Position numbers and translations under genes: made by a program. This document shows, in pieces, positions 11,954 through 21,943 of a stretch of 64,000 nucleotides of DNA (position 1 is its first letter; each line of letters begins with the position of its first letter). The stretch covers positions 3,348,001 to 3,412,000 of the forward strand of contig JABYQQ010000002.1 of NCBI GenBank assembly GCA_022605405.1, given 5' to 3'. Source of the stretch: Earliella scabrosa. Taxonomy: Eukaryota > Basidiomycota > Agaricomycetes > Polyporales > Polyporaceae. The notes under the pieces are model-generated. The model saw only the letters and a list, made by a program, of their open reading frames with translations. It was not told where the DNA came from and did no database searches.

Positions 11954-12276
11954 TTTTGCCGTTCCTTAGTCGTAAGAAGAGGTCGTCGACGAGAAAGAGG
12001 AAGGCCTGGGAGGGAGGAGGAGGAAGGGAGGAAGAGGGATGAGGAGAGGCGACGTGTGCGCTGTTCACTGCCAGCCTTCGAAGCTTAGTTTCTTGGGCGC
12101 TTCCGTGAGGGACTGCGCTGGCGCGGCATTTGCCGTCGAACACTCCCGGAGCCCCGGACCGCCAGTGGGCCGCAGCGCGTCCGCGCGCAACTCACAAGAT
12201 CGCGAAGGGTCGGGACGAACTATGCTCGGTTTCGTGTACCCCGACAACCACCACGAAGGCCAGGAAAGTCATCGCG
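11954..12276. promoter_or_regulatory. Shared divergent upstream region of RER1 and the kinase gene
   Basis: About 320 bp separate the two start codons, which point away from each other. A purine-rich stretch on the plus strand (about 11990-12050) reads as a pyrimidine-rich leader for RER1. No clear TATA box was seen on either side. Bidirectional use is inferred from layout alone. Confidence 0.45.
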
Positions 12277-13425
12277 ATGGATTCTACGGTATGTTTACTC
12301 TCGCGGAACATGAAGAGGACCTGCTCTAATGCATTTGCCGTTAACGCGCCCGCAGACTAGTAACTCAGAGTCGCTTCCTGAGGCGATCCCGCACATGAGC
12401 TCCCATGTCCTTGCCCAGCTCAAGGAGCACCGAGCTCGCCAGGGGGGTAGTGGAGCACCGGTACCTCCGCTTATTGTGGGTGTCCAGGGACTTCAGGGGA
12501 GCGGGAAGACTTTCCTCACCTCTATCCTCCGAGACACTTTGCAAGCAGCCCCGCATAATCTCTCAGTCGCCGTCCTATCGCTCGATGATCTCTACCTTCC
12601 TCACGCAGGTCTCGTCGCTTTAGCCCAAGCACACCCAAGCAACCCGCTTCTGAACGGACGAGGACAACCGGGAACCCACGACGTTCCGCTCGGAACGGAA
12701 GTCCTCAACAAGCTGAAGAAGATCAACTTTGGCCAAGAGGCAACGGGCGTCGCGCTCCCAAGCTTCGACAAGAGCCTCTTCAGTGGCGAAGGAGACCGTG
12801 CGCCTGGTGGCGCAGTCGTCCGTCCCCCCGTCGACGTCGTGCTGTTCGAGGGGTGGTGCGTCGGTTTCTATCCGATCTCCCGCGATGAGGTCGAAAGACG
12901 GTGGATACGTCCTATACCTGGTCTTGAGGAGGGATTCCTTGAAAAGCGAGGGTACAAGCTGGAGAATGTCTTGGAGATTAATGAACGCCTCCGAGCATAT
13001 GTCTCTTGGTGGGAGTTGTTTGATACATTCCTGCAAGTATGTGTGATGCCTCTTATGCTTCACGTCACCACTCTGATCTTATAATCTGCCGCAGCTCAAA
13101 CCGCCGGAGGATCATCCTTACGACTTCATCTACACATGGCGCTTACAGCAGGAACACCACATGAAAGCTCGCAATGGTGGAAAGGGTATGACTGATGAAC
13201 AGGTCGAGAGGTAAGCACCCGGCATCCTTTGCGTTCATGATGATCCAACCAACATTCACCAGATTCGTCGACCGCTATATTCCGGGTTATGTGTTCTTCG
13301 GGGACGGGGTTACAGAGGGATACGAAGAATCTCCTGGTCGCCGTAAACTCCCTCCGTGGTCTGGTCGGGCGATGCGCATTGTGATTGGAAAGTCAAGAGA
13401 GGTTATACGTTGCGAGAGTTTTTGA
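12277..13425 (+). CDS. P-loop kinase of the D-glycerate 3-kinase / Tda10 family
   Basis: Four exons: 12277-12288, 12356-13036, 13095-13210 and 13263-13425, giving 323 residues. The first exon codes only MDST. The second starts TSNSESLPEAIP. Walker A is GLQGSGKT near residue 55, preceded by PLIVGVQ. Further family signatures are LSLDDLYLP, NPLLNGRGQPGTHD, LPSFDKS, VVLFEGWCVGF and, in the last exon, FVDRYIPGYVFFGDGV and RIVIGKSREV near the C-terminus. The family includes plant D-glycerate 3-kinase of photorespiration and yeast Tda10, whose substrate is less clear. ATP binding is well supported; glycerate as substrate is inferred from family. The protein is probably soluble. Confidence 0.9.
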
Positions 13426-13541
13426 CGTAGAGCACCTGTACCCGGTTCGTGTACCTGGCGTCGGAGGACTCAGAGTCACTGAAGGAGTCTGGAAGTATGA
13501 TGACGGACTCCATCCGACTGCAGCATGGCAAAACATAGTCT

Positions 13542-13619
13542 TCCCGTTAGCCGGATTGAACGACTGACCTCATCATCTTCTTTTACAAGTGACGCGCTCT
13601 ACCACTGAGCTAAACGGGA
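13542..13619 (-). tRNA. tRNA-Thr (anticodon TGT) with a 7-nt intron
   Basis: On the minus strand the acceptor stem TCCCGTT pairs perfectly with AACGGGA. The D arm is GCTC/GAGC. The anticodon stem CGTCA pairs with TGATG (one G-U). The T arm is AGTCG, loop TTCAATC, CGGCT. The anticodon loop region is 14 nt, which fits loop CTTGTAA with anticodon TGT plus a 7-nt intron after position 37. Four T residues just downstream on the minus strand (AAAA at 13530-13533 on plus) fit a Pol III terminator. It lies between the kinase gene and HUB1. Confidence 0.88.
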
Positions 13620-13806
13620 GGTGCCATCGATGGGTATCGCGATATACACAAGCGCTCCAGAACCCCACTGGGGATCCTGTAGACCTGCCTTTTGCGGCCG
13701 GACACACTTGGGCGCTTACGTCACCGAATCGGGCCGCACTGCGGCGCGCCTTGACTTGGACCTCCATCTCCTCTCTTAGTTCTGCGCGACTGTGTGTGCC
13801 AGCATC

Positions 13807-14282
13807 ATGCCTCTGATTGAAGTGAGTAGGTCAGGTCGAACAGCGAAATAGATAACACTGACCTACTCGCTCAATGCTACGCCACAATCATCTTCTCATT
13901 GCGAACCTGTGGACTTCGCCCACCTCGTCGGATGCACTTGTGAACTCAGGTTATTGCTAACGACCGTCTCGGGCGCAAAGGTACGCAAACACACATCTTT
14001 CAGGCATGCGACTCAATTTTATCAATACGATCCGCAGTGCGGGTGAAGTGCAGTCCCGACGACACCGTCGGCGACCTCAAGAAGCTCATCGCCGCCCAGA
14101 CGGGCACCGATCACACAAAGATCACGCTCAAGAAATGGTGAGCACTCATCCCCACCATCTTCAACTTCATCCGAAGTACGGGCAGAGTAGGACTGAATCG
14201 ATGCAGGTACACGATCTACAAGGACCACATCACTTTGGCCGACTATGAAATCCACGACGGGATGAGTCTCGAGATGTACTAG
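13807..14282 (+). CDS. HUB1: Hub1/UBL5 ubiquitin-like splicing modulator
   Basis: Four exons: 13807-13821 (15 nt), 13950-13980 (31 nt), 14038-14137 and 14207-14282. Together they give 73 residues, the normal length of the family. The sequence starts [20 protein letters not shown], contains [13 protein letters not shown] and [22 protein letters not shown], and ends LEMY. The Tyr near the end instead of the Gly-Gly of ubiquitin is typical: Hub1 is not conjugated. It binds the spliceosomal protein Snu66 and helps use of weak 5' splice sites. Nearly 40% of the length from the ATG to exon 3 is intron. Confidence 0.96.
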
Positions 14283-14491
14283 TGCAAGCGTTGGAAGTCT
14301 TCCCTCCCTCAGTGCTCAAGGCAACTCCGGAGTGGCGGCTTTGGTTTGTTCCCTTGGTGTGCCCCCTTCCTCGCTCTCCGATCGTTCCCCGATGCATGCA
14401 TGTTGTTGTTGTACTGGTGATGTATCCATAATCAATCAAAACTTCCTCCTCCTACCGTCTTGCTCCCTTTCGTCAACACGCGACGCCGTCC

Positions 14492-15242
14492 CTACCCCTT
14501 CCACAACCTCGCCCCGGACTTGTCCAGCGCCTTCTTGATCTTCGAGTCCCTCCGGTTCGGCGCGAGCGCGAGGCATGTTGGAACGTTCTCGGGCTGCTCG
14601 ATCCACAGGTGGAACGGCACGGGCGGATCGCACGCGGAGAGGAGGCTCGCGAGCTTCTCGATGCTCGTTTGGTCGGCGGTCTGTCAAGGGTTGTGGCTCA
14701 GTTGAGGTCTATGACGGCAAACATGCGGCGACGCCTATACACCTGCATCACAACCTAATCCAGGGACCAGCACGAATATCAGCTCGAATGACGAGTGCGC
14801 ACTGCAATATGGGTGCTCACCTTGCGCATGTTCTTGAGATCGTCCAAGTACGCCTGCGTCTCCGGACGTTCGCGAGACTCGTGTAGGATCTACGTGACAC
14901 ACCGGTCAACGCCGTATTAGCCCGACACCCGACACTATTTTCGTGACGGATGTAGAGAAGAGGACTAACGGCGGACGTCGCGTGCGCGACCTGCGCCATG
15001 AGCGGGCCTACGCCCCAGCCCTCAGCCTGAGCTAGATGGATGCATTCGTTTGGCACGAGCAGATCGGACGGAATGCACGCCAAGGTCAGCAGTGAACTCA
15101 AATGAGGTTAGGAGGAGAGACGTACGTCGAGCAGGTCCCGGCGGACGATGATTTGCATGACCAAGGGCTGTTCAGGCTTCGACGAGTCCGTGCCACTGCT
15201 CGCCGCACCAGTGGCACCTCCAGGCTGTGGTGGGTCTGCCAT
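14492..15242 (-). CDS. PTRHD1-like peptidyl-tRNA hydrolase 2 family protein
   Basis: Four exons on the minus strand: 15242-15126, 15026-14970, 14889-14821 and 14680-14492, all joined in phase 0, giving 143 residues. Family features: MQIIVRRDLLD as the first strand, then GWGVGPLMAQVAHATSA (the helix seen in Pth2-type enzymes), TQAYLDDLKNMRK, and HLWIEQPENVPTCLALAPNRR, which is characteristic of PTRHD1. Pth2 enzymes release peptides from tRNA; PTRHD1 members are putative and their activity is less certain. A serine/glycine-rich N-terminal tail of about 27 residues precedes the domain. The frame is open further upstream, so a longer N-terminus is possible. The third intron (14681-14820) is longer than usual. 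Confidence 0.9.
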
Positions 15243-15846
15243 CGATCCCGTAGAGCTTGAGGTCGCTGTTCGTACTACACTCAGGTACTTGGGCTGGGTG
15301 AACTGTTCAACTTTGCAGCAAAGCGAGGTCGAGTTGAGCCTAAGTGCACCGGTCGACGTCAAGTATCTACGAGATTGACGTGATCCAGACGAGAGGACTG
15401 CGAACAGAATCGCTGCTATGCTGGGCACAATGCTGGTCAACGAGACTCTTTGAGTGGAGCAAGATGGGGGATTTAACCTCAAGCAAACAGCTCAAGATGT
15501 GCGTGATGTTGTCGGGCTCGGGGCCTCGGATCGGTATAGCCGGCTACACTGGCACACGTATTGCATGCTTGAACGCAGACTGATATAGCGGAGAGTTGAG
15601 CGACGGCGAGAGCGCCGAGCAAGAGCACAATGACATTGTTAGGGTTCCCGGGACCAGATACGTATATAGAGAGAACGAGGAGAGAAACGGGGGAGGGGGT
15701 GTGGGGTCAAGGGCTGAAGCACAACCAGTACTACGTACGACTATTCATGACAGATGACAAGTAGAGTACTACCACAAATCTACAACGTTGTCCACAAGTC
15801 ACACAACACACTAATTCTCGGCACTGTGCATTCGCGCGACACACAA
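15243..15846. other. Intergenic, no gene seen
   Basis: This stretch lies between two minus-strand genes and should hold the PTRHD1-like promoter and the NAB2 3' UTR. No convincing exon was found. A TATATAG-like element is at about 15663. Confidence 0.4.
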
Positions 15847-18053
15847 CTACGCCGAGATCGGCACAGTCGCCGACGGCTCGTCCTTCTTGCCCGACTGCGC
15901 CTGTGCGATCGCCTTCTGCGCCTCGCTCTTGCGCTCCTCCATCTCCTTCACCTTCTTCTGCAGCTCCGCCGCGGTCGTTGGCGTCCCGTCCGGACGCTTG
16001 AACGTCACGCTCTTGTGGTGACTCTGCGCGCCTATCGAGCCCGTCTCAGGGTTCGGCACGTTGATCATCGGGCCAGAGGTCGACAGCCCGCGGTGGAAGG
16101 TCGTGGGCAGGACGCGGCCCTCGGGATGTTGGAAGGTGCAGGTGGCGCGCGTGCAAGCGGCGCCGAACTTGCAGGGGATGGTGCCGTGGGTGGCGGCAGC
16201 AGGTCGGGGGTGGGCGAAGGAGCACCCAGGACGGGTGCAGGCGGCGCCGTATCTACACGGTACAGCGTTTTGTGGGGAGGGCGCGGAGACGGGTGGGGGG
16301 ACGAAGAGCGCGGGCTTGGGGACTTCGGCTGCAGAGCGACGTATGTGAGATGGTGGGAAGATCGCACGACGACGGCAGATACGCACCATGGGGGTTGAGG
16401 ACGGCAGGACTGACGTGGCCCTTGACGCAATCCTTGTCCTTGCAGTCCTTGCCCTTCTCGCAGGGGTCGTTGCTGAGAACGACGCCACTCTCTGCCGTGG
16501 CGACAGGAGAGGGATGGGAGTACCGACATAGGGGATTCGTGCACTTGAGAGCGAACTTGCATAGTGTTGGAGACTGGGGGCGCTCTGGGGCAGTGAAGCC
16601 AGGCCGCGCAGACCCAGCCGACGAAGACGGGGTGAGAGGAGTGGGGGCGACCACCGCCGTCGGTGGTGGTAATGGAGTGGCTGGTTGTGATACCGGTACA
16701 GGTGCGGGTGTCGGTGTCGGCATGGCATCTGCAACTGGCTGTTCCATCGTATGGTGACCCGCATGCCCTCCACGTCCTCTCCCAGCACCCCTCGTTTGCC
16801 CTCCGCGCCCCCGCCCTCGCCCACGACCGTTCATGTCACCTCCGCCTGGAGCCATCCCACCGTTCATGCCACCGAACTGCTGCTGGTTCATGTCGCCCAT
16901 GCCGGGCTGCATCGGGAACCCACCACCGTTCATGAACTGACCAGTCGCCGGGTTGATGATACCCATCGCACCCGCCAGTTGCGACATCATCGCCATTTGG
17001 TTCAACATCAGCTCCTGTAGCATCATCGGATTTGCCATGCTCATCGCGGCCATGTCCATCCCAGGCATGCCGTTCATCGGGAAGCCGCCATTCATCATCA
17101 TCATGTTGGGGTCGGGAGAACCGTTGGTGATGCTGTCAATGCGTGCTTGAACGTCGTCGCGCGGGTTGAACTGAGGGCCGGGACCATGCCCTCCCCTTGG
17201 TCCCATGCGGTCCAGCAGGCTACGTGGGCCACCTCCGGGACCGTGACCGTCGTTGTGGCGTTCCCGGTTCATGGCGCGCGGACCAGTCGGAAGATCTGTG
17301 CGTCTTGACTTCGCTGGTGGGTGTCCAGATGGCGACGGTGAACGCGCGGACGCGGTGCGCTTTTGGCCGGTGGGGGATGTGGCGGGGATCGCTTGAGAAA
17401 GAGCTTGTTGGTAGATCGGGGCGCCTGCCCGAGGGGCGTTTGCAGGTCGCCGGTTGTCGGTTGCTTGATGTGGTGGAACTTCGCGTGGAGGTTGCGTCGA
17501 CGTCGAGGCCTCTGCAGGAGCAGGGACCTCCGCTTGGGGTGCGCCCTTGCTGGCTTCCTCGAATAGCCAGTCCACGAAGCCGCTGATATCTTGTGGGATA
17601 TGAGTGACACGCAATGACGCGGGATGCATGCGACGTACCTCCTTCGTTGCCAACCACTACACCACGACCCTGAGCTTCAGTACTGCATACTCACTATGTA
17701 GCAACGGCGCTCACAATCTGACAACTCCGTCTTGATCTGGGCTGTGAAAGAGTCAGCATCGGTATGTGTCGGTGTTGGTGTAACCAAGGCGTCGCGGCCA
17801 GCTACGACCGCGGCTTCAAGCCTAGGAGAACACCTGAGAAACGCTACTCACCAGGTGTTTTGTTGTTAATCACCATGATTGTGACATATTCGGCCATGAC
17901 ATTGTCTTGTGCTGGGTGAGTCTTTGGAACGAATGCCCGAGTAAATCCACACTCACCTGGCTCCGTGCCAAGACCCCGCTTCACCAGCTCGTTCTCTATC
18001 TGGCCCTGGAGCGCCGTCGCGCGCTCCGTGCCCATAGTGAGACCAAACGCCAT
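15847..18053 (-). CDS. NAB2: Nab2/ZC3H14-type poly(A)-binding CCCH zinc-finger protein
   Basis: Five exons on the minus strand: 18053-17957, 17905-17852, 17741-17715, 17589-16387 and 16328-15847, about 620 residues. The N-terminus (TERATALQGQIENEL, then AEYVTIMVINNKTPAQIKTEL and GFVDWLFEEASK) matches the PWI-like fold by which Nab2 contacts the nuclear pore. The middle is Met/Asn/Gly-rich with RG repeats (GRGRGRGRGG), the likely transport signal. Four C-x5-C-x4-C-x3-H fingers are seen at about residues 402-420, 435-452, 484-499 and 507-522. A charged helix (ELQKKVKEMEERKSEAQKA) ends the protein. Nab2 limits poly(A) length and aids mRNA export. The join across 17590-17714 (125 bp) is the least certain and may hide a microexon, since a short loop seems missing there. 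Confidence 0.85.
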
Positions 18054-18335
18054 GGTCGGGAAGAGGTGGACGGGGGACTAGGGGAGAGGATAGTGGTGGA
18101 CTGGTGGTGGAGGAGGAGGAGGAAGGACGTTGCCGCTGACGCCGGCGCCCGAGCTTACTTTGCTTACCGGCTTGGTCAGATGCGATAACGGGCTTTGAAA
18201 CAACCCTTTGCGCATTGAAGCTCCGATTATCCCATCCCCTGTCTCTTACGTTGTTACTTACACAACCTGTTCGCTAGTAAGTATCATAGTTCACTTGCAC
18301 TGAGCACTTCTCTACCCCGCGACTCGATCTCGTAT

Positions 18336-20675
18336 ATGAAGGTCCTGCACATTCCCGGAAACCCTGGACGAGTTTCCAACGCCACCTTCCTCCCCGCCCT
18401 CTCGCGAGTAGATGCAATGGATCGCTGTGCTCCGGTGCCCGCAAAACAACCCTCCTTAGTCGAACTTCCCACTGTGCTCTCTAGGAATCAATTCGGCTGC
18501 GGTGCGTTCATCATATCCTACAGTATGTGTTCGATGATCTCACAGATACCTCCAGAACCAGAGGTTACTCAACCATGTGATGCTAAAGTCGCGTCCAGTG
18601 ACGGGTTCACTACCATGCTAGTAACCTCCCCGAACCAAGACTGGGTCCCGGTACATCCGGTCGACAGCACAGTCATCAAGACGTACTCGAACGGTTTATG
18701 GGGCTTGAACGAGTACTCCCGATGGCCTCAACCGCTCACCACACGGACCTGGCACCATGCTTGCATCCCCATTTCTAAGTCCGGCGAGCACGCGCTTCCT
18801 CCAGTCACTTGGGCAGTCCTCAGCCCGACAGATCAATATTGGGAGCCATTTCCTGAGGCGCACGTGCAGGGGATGGGGTTCCTCAAAGCGCACTTGCGTA
18901 TGGGCTTAACGGATACAGCACGGGAGGCCCTGGGACTCTTCCAGTCCGTGTCTGACGAGTCTGCGGATTACCAGGCATACGGCCAGGAGCTCGCTCTCGT
19001 TCTCAAACAATGTGTCGATCGAATGACAAGGATACCCAGTCCCCGCACCATTGCTGTCGCTGTGGGTGCTCATATTCAGCGAGTATCGCTGGAGCTTGCA
19101 GGTTTGGTCATCTATCTGCGCGTCGTCCGGCCTCGTTTGCAGAGTGGCGGTGACTACAGTCATGCATTGGTCAGGACAGTTGGAACTTTCGTGACAGACG
19201 CTGCTACCGCTGGAATCTGCACCCGCGTCGGGTTGCCTGTGTGGTTCTTACAACCGCCCTCTCCCCAAATGAAGATATGGCGAGTGGTCAAGGCCACAGA
19301 ACCGACCTTCACGTCTCGCGAGACAGGGCCCACTGGTCTCGAGTACGATCCAACCACTCTAGGCGGTGTTATCAATGACACAGGCCGTTGGGCGCCGAGG
19401 ATGGCCGTTGCCATCAGCCGTCAGTTGTGTGCGGCCACCCACCCTCTCCTCACTGATTCGGACGATCTCCGCTCTAAAGAACTCCATCTCCCTCGAAATC
19501 ATCCCGGACCTCAGCAATCCGCCTACCCAGATGGTTCGTCGAAGACTAGGCGATGGGGCAAGAAAATGAATGGGTTCGCGTCATCTAACGCAACGGATGA
19601 TGGAGGCCTGGTCAGCGTCTCTAACCTGCATGCCGGTCTTACCACATTCCAAGGCAGCAGATCCTTCGCGCTCTCTCCGAACCAAGTATACTCCCCTTCC
19701 CCATTCTACACCATTCCTCCGGTATGGATAGAGATCCTCAAGGGTCTTGATCCTCTGCCGCACCCGCTCCGATCCTCCTTGTACTTCTACCCTCCTCCTT
19801 TCCTACTCGATACGATACCCGCAGCCACCGGGGAATCCGAAGCATCGCCGCCATGTAATGCCCGTCTCGACCGGAAGGTGCATCGATACTTGCACAACCT
19901 AGTTCGTATACGAGAGTTTTGCCGCATTCGCTTGCTGGACCCATCAATCTCGGGTTGCCCTCTCACCATAAGGGAATGGAGAGCCGCACTCTGGGGAGAC
20001 TACGGTCTTCATCAAGCTCCCTCAAAGACGTCAGGAGAACTTCGCACTGTAGCTCAACGTCGCACACAACTCCTTGTAGAGCGCAAGTGTGAGGCGAAGA
20101 ACGCCATCGCTCGCCTGTGCGCAAACACCGCAGCGCTCTCGTCATACGACCCGAAGAATGTGACCATGTTCGCTGGCGTGCCAGTGTCACTGGATGCTGC
20201 TATCAACGACCCTCGAGTCCGCTTAGCGTTGTGCTGGGAAGCGCATGAGATCAACTTCCGATGCGAGGTCATTGCGTTGGACTCTGTTGTTGTTCCCCGG
20301 GATGGTTGGACGGCTGAATATCGCTGGGCCAGGGAGAACCTCATATCGGGCATCTGGGGTCCGCCGTCTTCAGTGGTAACCGTTCTCCCCAACATCTCGG
20401 ATATCGGTCGCCCCTCTTGGACTCCTCCCGGGCATTCCAATGGGGGGCAATCATGTGCGATTAACTTCCGTGCGTTCCTCGACGTGATGTCCCGATGGCT
20501 TGGTATCCCTGAATCTCTCTTGCGCTGGAGGGAACAAGCAGCATGGACTGCAGATGACCTGACGATCGTTCAACAGGAAGCTGTGCGGTTCTACACGATG
20601 ACCTTCATCAGCCGATTCCATCGTCTCCCTATCACTCCCATGTTGTATCCTCAGGAATATGGAACCTCTACGTGA
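18336..20675 (+). CDS. 779-aa orphan protein, single exon
   Basis: An uninterrupted frame of 779 codons, striking in a window where other genes carry introns every few hundred bases. In-frame Met codons follow at residues 28 and 62, so the true start may be downstream. It begins 282 bp from the divergent NAB2 start. Segments such as WVPVHPVDSTVIKTY, TRVGLPVWFLQPP and LALCWEAHEINFRCEV, with many Trp and Pro residues, recall large multicopy families of unknown function in agaricomycete genomes; this is recollection only. No nuclease, polymerase, protease or kinase signature, signal peptide or membrane span was recognised. The lack of introns could mean a retrocopy or a mobile-element-linked family. 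Confidence 0.8.
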   Translation: MKVLHIPGNPGRVSNATFLPALSRVDAMDRCAPVPAKQPSLVELPTVLSRNQFGCGAFIISYSMCSMISQIPPEPEVTQPCDAKVASSDGFTTMLVTSPNQDWVPVHPVDSTVIKTYSNGLWGLNEYSRWPQPLTTRTWHHACIPISKSGEHALPPVTWAVLSPTDQYWEPFPEAHVQGMGFLKAHLRMGLTDTAREALGLFQSVSDESADYQAYGQELALVLKQCVDRMTRIPSPRTIAVAVGAHIQRVSLELAGLVIYLRVVRPRLQSGGDYSHALVRTVGTFVTDAATAGICTRVGLPVWFLQPPSPQMKIWRVVKATEPTFTSRETGPTGLEYDPTTLGGVINDTGRWAPRMAVAISRQLCAATHPLLTDSDDLRSKELHLPRNHPGPQQSAYPDGSSKTRRWGKKMNGFASSNATDDGGLVSVSNLHAGLTTFQGSRSFALSPNQVYSPSPFYTIPPVWIEILKGLDPLPHPLRSSLYFYPPPFLLDTIPAATGESEASPPCNARLDRKVHRYLHNLVRIREFCRIRLLDPSISGCPLTIREWRAALWGDYGLHQAPSKTSGELRTVAQRRTQLLVERKCEAKNAIARLCANTAALSSYDPKNVTMFAGVPVSLDAAINDPRVRLALCWEAHEINFRCEVIALDSVVVPRDGWTAEYRWARENLISGIWGPPSSVVTVLPNISDIGRPSWTPPGHSNGGQSCAINFRAFLDVMSRWLGIPESLLRWREQAAWTADDLTIVQQEAVRFYTMTFISRFHRLPITPMLYPQEYGTST

Positions 20676-21281
20676 TTTGCATTCCACTCTGCCATGTCCG
20701 AGTCTCCGAGGGTAACGGGACGAACACTCACTTCCTACCTGCAATCTCCATCAATTCTTGTCCCCCATCTATCCGAGCTTGTACAGCGCTGCACAATCAA
20801 TGTGAGAAATAAGCATGAGTGGAAACATCACGGCATTGAATGTGTAGGATGTGTATCCGGCGGACTTGTGCAGAGTCTCAAGTCAGTAGTAATGACTGAG
20901 CGGCGCATCCGAGTGAGGCTCCAGCTCCTACTGAACGCGGCTAGTACTTCTCCGGTCACGAACAGTTCATACGTTGCAACTTCACTTGTGGCAAGTAGGT
21001 CCGAGTCGACCGCATGTTGTTTGTCATAACTCACAGTCATCGCTAGACAATGTCCTTTAGCAGCAGAATGTGCCGAGCTGCCACATCAAACACGAGTATG
21101 TCGGAAGACCACACGCCACCGCGCACAAAGACAAAACTCTCCGTCGCGTGCCAGCCGGCAGTGCTCGAGCACAAAGCTCTTTCTTCGACTCAGCAGGATA
21201 TAATGCCATGGACCGTCCTCTGAGCAGCCAACATTCAACACGCCACTTCATTCGTACCCAAAACCACTCGCCACAACCACC
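20676..21281. other. Intergenic with candidate TATA element
   Basis: No convincing exon. ATATAATG at about 21199 is 80 bp before the ATG at 21282 and could serve as its TATA element. Confidence 0.4.
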
Positions 21282-21574
21282 ATGTCGTTCACGAACTTCA
21301 TGAAAGCGACGTTGAGTCTCATTCTCGGATACGACATAAACACCAGTGCGTACCCCTCCCCTGCTCCTCGCCCATAACTATGCCGCTGACACAAGAGGCA
21401 GTTGCCTCCGACTCGGAGGAGCGCAAGTGGCGCGCGCCGTCGGATGGCGTATCTTCCTCGCTCTACGACGACGCGGACAGCTTCGCCTGTCCTGAGACCT
21501 TCCTCTCGTTGACGGGCCAGGTCCCTTCGCGCACGCTTGGTTCCTGGCGGTACAGACGCTTCGGTGCCATCTAA
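21282..21574 (+). CDS. 80-aa small protein of unknown function
   Basis: Two exons, 21282-21345 and 21396-21574, joined through a 50-bp intron (GTGCGT donor, ACAAG acceptor) in matching phase. The product starts MSFTNFMKATLSLILGYD and ends SWRYRRFGAI. The first 20 residues are amphipathic and hydrophobic. The middle is acidic and serine-rich (VASDSEERKW, SSSLYDDADSF). There is no CaaX motif, so it is not a classical mating pheromone precursor, and no cysteine pattern of a secreted effector. Short leader, good start context and a TATA-like element nearby support a real gene. Family not recognised. Confidence 0.6.
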
Positions 21575-21943
21575 GATGTGGCAGGAGAGAAGCAGGTGAC
21601 GCGGAAGGAAGAGGGCGGGGGGATGGATGCGCAGATGCTCCTGCTGCTGTTGTATTATGCTGTTGTATGATGCGGACGGTATATGGAGCGAGCGTCGAGC
21701 GATCATGACCGTGCGCCTAGTATGAGCTGATCGCTGGGACCAGTGGATTAGCCATGCACATACAGGTTAAGTATGGTATAGAAAGGGAGCTGAGAGACCG
21801 AGGGGAGATGATGAGAGCGATATCAAAGGAGCGTATGGAGCTGGACAAAAGTGGAACGAGGGAGGAGAGAGCGTGTAATGTAACATAACCTAGAGCAGTG
21901 GCACAGTAAAGGAGTGGGAGGGGTCGACGACTTCGGAGCAGCA

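Noticed and set aside
17625..17675. tRNA-like A-box (GGTGTAGTGGTTGG on the minus strand) inside a NAB2 intron
   Set aside because: No B-box and no acceptor pairing could be found downstream.
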